Source of the DNA: an uncultured Gemmatimonadota bacterium
Lineage (GTDB): Bacteria; Gemmatimonadota; Gemmatimonadetes; Gemmatimonadales; Gemmatimonadaceae
Direction of reading: 5' to 3'
NCBI GenBank assembly: GCA_946479895.1
Contig: CAMLHT010000126.1
Location: forward strand, 1-10,474
DNA: 10,474 nucleotides
Shown here: positions 6,712 through 10,474 of the stretch, one piece after another
Layout of the letters: each line of letters starts with the position of its first letter
Position numbering within the stretch: position 1 is the first letter of the stretch
Program-made: the position numbers and the translations under genes
Notes under the pieces: generated by a model
The model's input: only the letters and a program-made list of their open reading frames with translations
Database searches by the model: none
Told to the model about the DNA's origin: nothing

Positions 6712-7635
6712 TCAGCCGATGGTGAAGATGTGGACCTGCGCCCCGGCGCCGAAGCGGATCGGCAGCGTGCTGCAGCCAACGCCGCGGCTCACCATCAGCG
6801 CCCGCTCGCCGTCCGGCCCGAGGCGATACAGGCCGCCCGCGTATTTCCGGGAAAGCTCGCCGTACGGGAGGTATGGCTTCAGCGGACCGACGGTGATCTG
6901 TCCGCCGTGCGTGTGGCCGCAGACCGCGAGGTCGAAGTGCGATTCGCCGAGGGTGAGGAGCCCGTCCGGCGCATGCATGAGGATGATGCGGACGTCCGAC
7001 CGTGAGGCCGGTGGGTCGTACACCGGCTGGCCGCCGATGGGATCGTCCAGGCCGTAGAGCGTGACGTCTTCATGCGGCGCGGGGAGCGTGACGTGCTCGT
7101 TCACGAGCATTCGCACCCCGGCCTGGTCGAGCGCGCGCGCCAACTCGGCCCGGTTCGCCCGGCGGTCGTGATTGCCGAAGACGCCGTAGCGGCCGAGGGG
7201 AGCGGGAATCTCCGCGAGCAGGGGCGCGAGCTTGCGGATGTATCGCGCGCGGGTCGTCACGAAGTCGCCGCCGAGCAGCAGCAGGTCGGGCGCTTCGTCG
7301 GCGATGGCGGCGCACGCCTCCTCGAGCACGCGCGCGGACGTGGTTGCGCCGGCGTGGAAATCGGAGGCGAATGCGACCTTGAGCGGCGGCGCCGACGTGC
7401 GTCGGGCGACAGGGACCAGCACGCGGTCCACTTGCACGGGGCGCCCCGTCTGGAGTCCGGCGGCGTCGGCCGCCCGGGCAGCCCAGTGCATCGGGCGGAA
7501 GAACCGGTCGAGCACCATCTCGAGCGTTCGCCGTGCCCGGTCGTCGCGGCGCTCACCCGTCTTCGAGCGCCGCTCGCGCGGCTGCTCCCGATCCTGGTCG
7601 GGGCGCGCGGCGCTACCGTCGGTCCGTGCGGTCAA
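6712..7635 (-). CDS. Calcineurin-like metallophosphoesterase (YkuE/YaeI-like)
   Basis: A 307-residue binuclear-metal phosphoesterase with the complete motif set: SDFHAG (D92, H94), GGDF (D124), GNHD (N155-D157), the histidine in LMHAPD (H221) and CGHTHGGQ (H241, H243). The GHTHGGQ form and the order of motifs match the YkuE/YaeI group, of which some members act on membrane lipids or phosphodiesters; the substrate here is not known. Unlike many of that group there is no N-terminal transmembrane helix. The TTG start at 7635 overlaps the stop of the upstream gene (TTGA) and adds about 39 very charged residues (R, D, E-rich) before the conserved part. ATG 7518 (M40) is an alternative without a Shine-Dalgarno. 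The overlap argues for the longer form, but this is uncertain. The stop lies next to the palindromic repeats. Confidence 0.9.
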   Translation of the reverse strand: MTARTDGSAARPDQDREQPRERRSKTGERRDDRARRTLEMVLDRFFRPMHWAARAADAAGLQTGRPVQVDRVLVPVARRTSAPPLKVAFASDFHAGATTSARVLEEACAAIADEAPDLLLLGGDFVTTRARYIRKLAPLLAEIPAPLGRYGVFGNHDRRANRAELARALDQAGVRMLVNEHVTLPAPHEDVTLYGLDDPIGGQPVYDPPASRSDVRIILMHAPDGLLTLGESHFDLAVCGHTHGGQITVGPLKPYLPYGELSRKYAGGLYRLGPDGERALMVSRGVGCSTLPIRFGAGAQVHIFTIG

Positions 7636-7979
7636 TCGTCGTCCCGATCCTCACGGTCGAGAAGCGCCTTGCGGGCGGCATTCCTGGCGGCGACGACCTT
7701 CTTGGGGCGGCCGCCGCGGCCCGCCTCCGCCTCGGCGGCGAGGAGCGCCTCGTACTGGCGGCGTGCCTGGCTCAGCGGGTGGTTCGGGTCCTGCTGGACC
7801 TTGTGGGCGCGGCGCGCCTTCTCGCGAAGGTAGAGGTCGCGGGCCGAAAGCGTGTGCGCCGGGCTCGTGAAGTCGACGTCGGCCGGCACGCTGGTCGGCT
7901 TGTACCGTGCTTCGCGCTTGGCTCGCGCTTCACGCGCGGCGCGGCTTCGCATTCCACTCGAGGCTCTCTTTCGCGGCAT
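7632..7979 (-). CDS. Small basic protein with AT-hook-like motif, unknown function
   Basis: A 115-residue, strongly charged protein with no membrane segment or signal peptide. It opens MPRKRASSGMRSRAAREAR, has a central SPAHTLSARDLYLREKARRAHKVQQDPNHPLSQARRQYEALL that is probably helical, then GRGGRPKKVVAARNAARKALL, and ends in an acidic tail DREDRDDD. RGGRPKK resembles an AT-hook (a GRP core flanked by basic residues), so DNA or RNA binding is possible; this is inference. The ATG at 7979 has AGGGAG six bases upstream, better than an in-frame ATG at 8021 that would add 14 residues. Its stop overlaps the TTG of the metallophosphoesterase gene. I do not recognise a named family. Confidence 0.75.
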   Translation of the reverse strand: MPRKRASSGMRSRAAREARAKREARYKPTSVPADVDFTSPAHTLSARDLYLREKARRAHKVQQDPNHPLSQARRQYEALLAAEAEAGRGGRPKKVVAARNAARKALLDREDRDDD

Positions 7980-8010
7980 CGCTCGCTCCCTGGCTGCGTC
8001 TCTGCCCCCA

Positions 8011-8089
8011 TGAAAGGGCAAGGGCCGCGCCGCGACAGACGGCTATTTTTCGGAAACCTTGTCAGGAAAAGGACGTGAAAGCCCTTTCA
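8011..8089. repeat. 9-bp inverted repeat across the divergent region and nuclease start
   Basis: TGAAAGGGC at 8011-8019 is the exact reverse complement of GCCCTTTCA at 8081-8089. The right arm begins three codons into the nuclease gene and also forms TGAAAG-CC-CTTTCA with its own left neighbour (8076-8089). The pair flanks the ribosome binding site and GTG start. It could be an operator or an mRNA fold that hides the start. No other copies were seen. Confidence 0.45.
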
Positions 8090-8989
8090 GTGATAGCGTG
8101 CTGCTCCGCAGCCATGATTGCCGTGGCCGCCGCGCCGCGGACCGCGAATGCCCGCTTCTGGGGAGAGACCGGCCATCGCATCATCGGCGACGCGGCCGCG
8201 GCCGCCCTGCCGGAACAGATGCCGAAGTTCTTCCGCGACGCGCGGGCCCAGCTTTCGTACCTCAATCCGGAGCCGGATCGCTGGCGGGACCGCGCGGAGA
8301 GCAACCTCGACCCCGCGCTCAACGACGCCCAGTCGATCGAGCACTACATAGATATGGAGCTGGTGCCGGGAGACGCGCTGCGGGCGCGCAACCGGTACGC
8401 GTTCGTCGACTCCCTCCACGCCCACGGCGTCGGGACGACGTCGCCGGGCTTCCTTCCCTACCGGATGCTCGAGCTGACGCAGTCCCTGCGCATCCAGTTC
8501 CGGCTCTGGCGCGCCGAGAAGGACTCGTCGGTGAAGCGGATGATCGAGCAGCGCATCATCAACGACGCCGGCATCCTCGGCCACTACGTCGGCGACGCGT
8601 CGAACCCGCACCACACGACGCGCAACCACGACAAGTGGATCGAGGCCGAGAATCCGAAGGGCTTCACGACGGTCGCCGGCTTCCATTCGCGGTTCGAGTC
8701 GCGGTACGTCGAGAGCCACATGACGGTGAACGACGTCCTGCCCCTCGTGCGGCGCGAGGCCAGCGTCGTGGCGCCGGTGCGCGATGGGCTCTGGGGCTAC
8801 CTGCGCGCGTCCTTCGGCCAGCTCGATCGGCTGTACTCCCTGGACAAGGTCGAGCCGTTCGGCCCCGACACCCGCGGTGCCGAGCACAAGCAGTTCACGG
8901 CCGAGCGCCTCGCAGCGGGCGCGACGATGCTGCGGGACCTCTGGTGGACCGCGTACGCGACGAGCGGACCGGAAATCGGAAAGCCGTAA
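8075..8989 (+). CDS. Secreted zinc enzyme of the S1/P1 nuclease - phospholipase C fold
   Basis: A 304-residue exported hydrolase with a trinuclear zinc site. A signal peptide (MKALSVIACCSAAMIAVA...) leads to RFWGETGHRIIG. W29 and H34 match the Trp1/His6 pair of P1 nuclease. Further likely ligands: D72 (RWRDRAE), H90 (EHYIDME), H170 and D174 (LGHYVGD), H180 (NPHH), H204 and E208 (GFHSRFE). P1 nuclease has Asp at the last position, while Bacillus phospholipase C has Glu; the WGxxGH spacing is nuclease-like. The enzyme is therefore either a single-strand nuclease/3'-nucleotidase or a phospholipase C-like esterase. The GTG start at 8075 has AGGA seven bases upstream; the frame extends back to 7907, but that part crosses the divergent gene and is rejected. 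The gene is followed by a hairpin-rich gap and then the membrane-stress genes. Confidence 0.85.
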   Translation: MKALSVIACCSAAMIAVAAAPRTANARFWGETGHRIIGDAAAAALPEQMPKFFRDARAQLSYLNPEPDRWRDRAESNLDPALNDAQSIEHYIDMELVPGDALRARNRYAFVDSLHAHGVGTTSPGFLPYRMLELTQSLRIQFRLWRAEKDSSVKRMIEQRIINDAGILGHYVGDASNPHHTTRNHDKWIEAENPKGFTTVAGFHSRFESRYVESHMTVNDVLPLVRREASVVAPVRDGLWGYLRASFGQLDRLYSLDKVEPFGPDTRGAEHKQFTAERLAAGATMLRDLWWTAYATSGPEIGKP

Positions 8990-9011
8990 GCGCGAATAGA
9001 TAAGAGAGCGA

Positions 9012-9078
9012 AGGGCGGAGACCCGAGGCCGGAGGTCTCCGGAAAAATCGCCGATTGCCCTCCGCCCTCCGCCCTCCG
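9012..9078 (+). repeat. Alternative hairpins and triple heptamer repeat after the nuclease gene
   Basis: CGGAGACC (9016-9023) pairs with GGTCTCCG (9034-9041) around a 10-base loop. The overlapping AGGGCGGAG (9012-9020) pairs perfectly instead with CTCCGCCCT at 9060-9068 or 9067-9075. The distal arm lies in three tandem copies of CCCTCCG (9058-9078). The first hairpin is followed by GAAAAATC, not by a T-run, so it is not a classical plus-strand terminator. The interval contains no gene. Confidence 0.7.
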
Positions 9079-9137
9079 CTGCTGGCCCATCGAATGCATC
9101 AGCACTCCACGTCGAACCTTTCTTGAAGGAGTAGCCG

Positions 9138-9659
9138 ATGGAGAGCAGTGATCTTTCGACTGGCGCTGGCGCCGGGAACGAAGCGATGGGTGATGTGAGC
9201 GGCTCGATGAGCAGCTCGAACACGACGGGAACCAGCTCGATGAACGACGCGGCGGAGCAGGCGAGCGGCCTGGCCGATCGCGCGCGCACGGCGCTGGGCA
9301 GCGCCGGCGAAAAGCTCGGCGGCGTCGGGTCGACGGTACGCGAGCGTGCGGCGGGCGCCAAGGATTCGCTGGCGAACGCCCTCGAGGCCGGTGCCGAGAA
9401 GCTCCGCGCGCGCGCGGGTGACGGCACGATGGCCGGCGCAGGCGCAATGGGTGGAAGCGTCGCCGTCGCCGATGACCGGATGACGCAGGTGACGTCGAAG
9501 GTCGCCGGCGGGATGGAGTCCGCGTCGGAGTGGCTGCGCGACGCCGATCTCGATGGCCTCAAGGCCACCGTCGAGCAGCAGGTCAAGGAGCACCCGGGCC
9601 GCACGCTGCTGATCGCGGTGGGCGTCGGCTATCTCCTCGGCAAGGCGCTGCGGAAGTAA
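9138..9659 (+). CDS. YqjD/ElaB-like membrane-anchored stress protein
   Basis: A 173-residue protein with a long hydrophilic region rich in Gly, Ser, Ala and Met (residues 1-110), an amphipathic helical stretch (VERAAG-type and LKATVEQQVKEHPGR) and a C-terminal membrane segment LLIAVGVGYLLGKALRK. The EHPGRTLLIAVGVGYLLGK ending is characteristic of the YqjD/ElaB (DUF883) type, whose Escherichia coli members are inner-membrane, ribosome-associated proteins made in stationary phase. The Ser/Gly-rich, Met-repeat N-terminus is longer than usual and of low complexity. The ATG at 9138 has GAAGGAG six bases upstream, the clearest ribosome binding site in this part of the window. Three bases separate its stop from the next gene, so the two are surely co-transcribed. 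Stress expression is inferred from family. Confidence 0.82.
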   Translation: MESSDLSTGAGAGNEAMGDVSGSMSSSNTTGTSSMNDAAEQASGLADRARTALGSAGEKLGGVGSTVRERAAGAKDSLANALEAGAEKLRARAGDGTMAGAGAMGGSVAVADDRMTQVTSKVAGGMESASEWLRDADLDGLKATVEQQVKEHPGRTLLIAVGVGYLLGKALRK

Positions 9660-9662
9660 CGC

Positions 9663-10085
9663 ATGGCCGCGCGCAACGACGGCCGGAGCCTCGTCGCCCT
9701 CGTCCGCGACATCGCGGACGGGAGCGCGTCGCTCGTTCGCGGCGAGGCCCGGATCGCGCGCATCGAGATCAGCGAGGTCGTGAAGGGCATCGCCACCGGC
9801 ACCGGCTTCATCGCCGTGGGCGGTGTCCTCGCGCTCCTCGGCGGACTGTCGCTGCTCGCCGGCGTGATCCTGCTCATCGGGGATCAATGGCTCCCGCGCG
9901 ACCTCTACTGGGTCGCGGCACTGCTCGTCGTCATCGTGAGCGGCGGCATCGCGCTGCTCTTCGCGCGACGTGGACTTTCCCTGCTGTCACCGTCGGCCCT
10001 CGCGCCGGATCAAACGGTGGAAACACTGAAGGAGGACAAGGAATGGCTGAAACGACGGATGACGTCCGGCGCGACATCGAGCTGA
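9663..10085 (+). CDS. DUF1469/holin-X-like membrane protein (YqjE type)
   Basis: A 140-residue integral membrane protein. An N-terminal amphipathic region (SLVALVRDIADGSASLVRGEARIARIEISEVVKG) is followed by two hydrophobic segments, about residues 40-70 (GTGFIAVGGVLALLGGLSLL...) and 80-102 (LYWVAALLVVIVSGGIALLFA), and a short charged C-terminal tail. The LVRGEARIARIEISE motif and two-helix layout match the family called Phage_holin_3_6/DUF1469, which includes E. coli YqjE. Despite the name there is no phage context here; it is an accessory envelope protein normally found next to YqjD-like and DUF3618/YqjK-like genes, as here. The ATG follows the previous stop by three bases. The next start lies inside this gene, 42 bases before its end. 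Confidence 0.85.
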   Translation: MAARNDGRSLVALVRDIADGSASLVRGEARIARIEISEVVKGIATGTGFIAVGGVLALLGGLSLLAGVILLIGDQWLPRDLYWVAALLVVIVSGGIALLFARRGLSLLSPSALAPDQTVETLKEDKEWLKRRMTSGATSS

Positions 10086-10474
10086 CGCGCGAGCGGATGT
10101 CGAGCACGTTCGCGGAGCTGGAGCAGAAGCTGAACGTGATGGAGATGGTGAAGACGCACCCCTGGCCGGCCCTCGCGCTGGCGGTGGGCGCGGGCGTGAT
10201 GCTCAGCGGCTCGGGCTCGGACGTGAAGGCGGCGGCGGCGACCGTCGCGGCCACCAAGGGCGCGAGCAACAAGCTCGGTGAAGCGCTCGACGACGTGGTC
10301 GCGCAGCTGATGTCCGGCGTCCACGGCGCGATCGAATCGCGCGTCGAGGGCTGGGTGGGCGAGCTCAAGACCGTGATCGGCGCCGCGGCGGCCTCGGCGG
10401 CGGGTCAGCGGTCTGCTTCCTCCACGGTCGAGCTCGGCGCCACATTCCCGGTGCTTCCGGATTTGCGCCCGGTG
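10044..10474 (+). CDS. DUF3618 domain protein (3' end cut by window)
   Basis: About 143 residues are visible before the window edge. The N-terminus MAETTDDVRRDIELTRERMSS is the typical DUF3618 opening (short acidic start, then R-DIE-TR-RMS), followed by FAELEQKLN, a membrane-proximal segment HPWPALALAVGAGVMLSGSG, and an Ala/Gly-rich continuation with an alanine-rich patch (AAAASAAGQ). Such proteins accompany YqjD and DUF1469 proteins in many proteobacteria and other diderms; a molecular function is not established. The ATG at 10044 has AAGGAGG (10030-10036) seven bases upstream, within the preceding gene, and a 42-base out-of-frame overlap indicates coupled expression. The C-terminus and any further operon members lie beyond the window. 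Confidence 0.85.

Noticed and set aside
9016..9041. Intrinsic terminator after the nuclease gene
   Set aside because: The stem is good, but it is followed by GAAAAATC and not by a T-tract on the plus strand.
8087..9604. Minus-strand open frame of 505 residues opposite the nuclease and YqjD-type genes
   Set aside because: It lies antisense to two genes with good ribosome sites and recognised motifs, and has low-complexity Ser/Arg/Ala composition.
9663..10085. Prophage holin
   Set aside because: The family name mentions holin, but there are no lysis or phage structural genes, and the YqjD and DUF3618 neighbours place it in the envelope-stress group.

Overview
The window is GC-rich chromosomal DNA with compact gene packing, several 1-4 base stop/start overlaps, GTG and TTG starts, and many Sec-type signal peptides. 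Together with the paired periplasmic M16 peptidases, the heptosyltransferase and a possible outer-membrane barrel, this points to a Gram-negative (diderm), high-GC bacterium. Gemmatimonadota is my best guess, but that is inference from gene style and not a marker-based assignment. I see no rRNA, tRNA, CRISPR, transposase or phage structural gene.

Layout from left to right. Positions 1-2853 (minus): two translationally coupled M16 zinc peptidases. The upstream one carries HxxEH; the downstream one lacks it, keeps the R...Y element and is cut by the window edge. Positions 2854-3019: a divergent intergenic region built around an 8-bp tandem repeat that runs out and returns inverted. Positions 3020-4087 (plus): a GT9/heptosyltransferase-type glycosyltransferase whose 3' end overlaps the convergent gene by 32 bp. 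Positions 4056-6314 (minus): a long AlaX-type alanyl-tRNA editing protein, a small exported possible beta-barrel protein overlapping it by GTGA, and an exported PrcB-domain protein.

Positions 6315-6711 hold no convincing gene. They contain two tandem copies of a ~166-bp, almost fully palindromic element plus a short fragment of a third copy. This is the most unusual structure in the window. Positions 6712-7979 (minus): a small basic protein with an AT-hook-like motif, overlapping by TTGA a calcineurin-like metallophosphoesterase. Position 8075 onward (plus): a secreted zinc nuclease/phospholipase C-fold enzyme, then a GC-rich region with alternative hairpins and heptamer repeats. Last comes a three-gene envelope-stress-type cluster (YqjD/ElaB-like, DUF1469/holin-X-like YqjE type, DUF3618) that runs off the right edge.

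Most genes look like envelope or periplasm housekeeping: proteolysis, LPS-type glycosylation, exported hydrolases and membrane-anchored stress proteins. I see no defence system or biosynthetic cluster. The novel material is in the intergenic repeats and in some details of individual genes.
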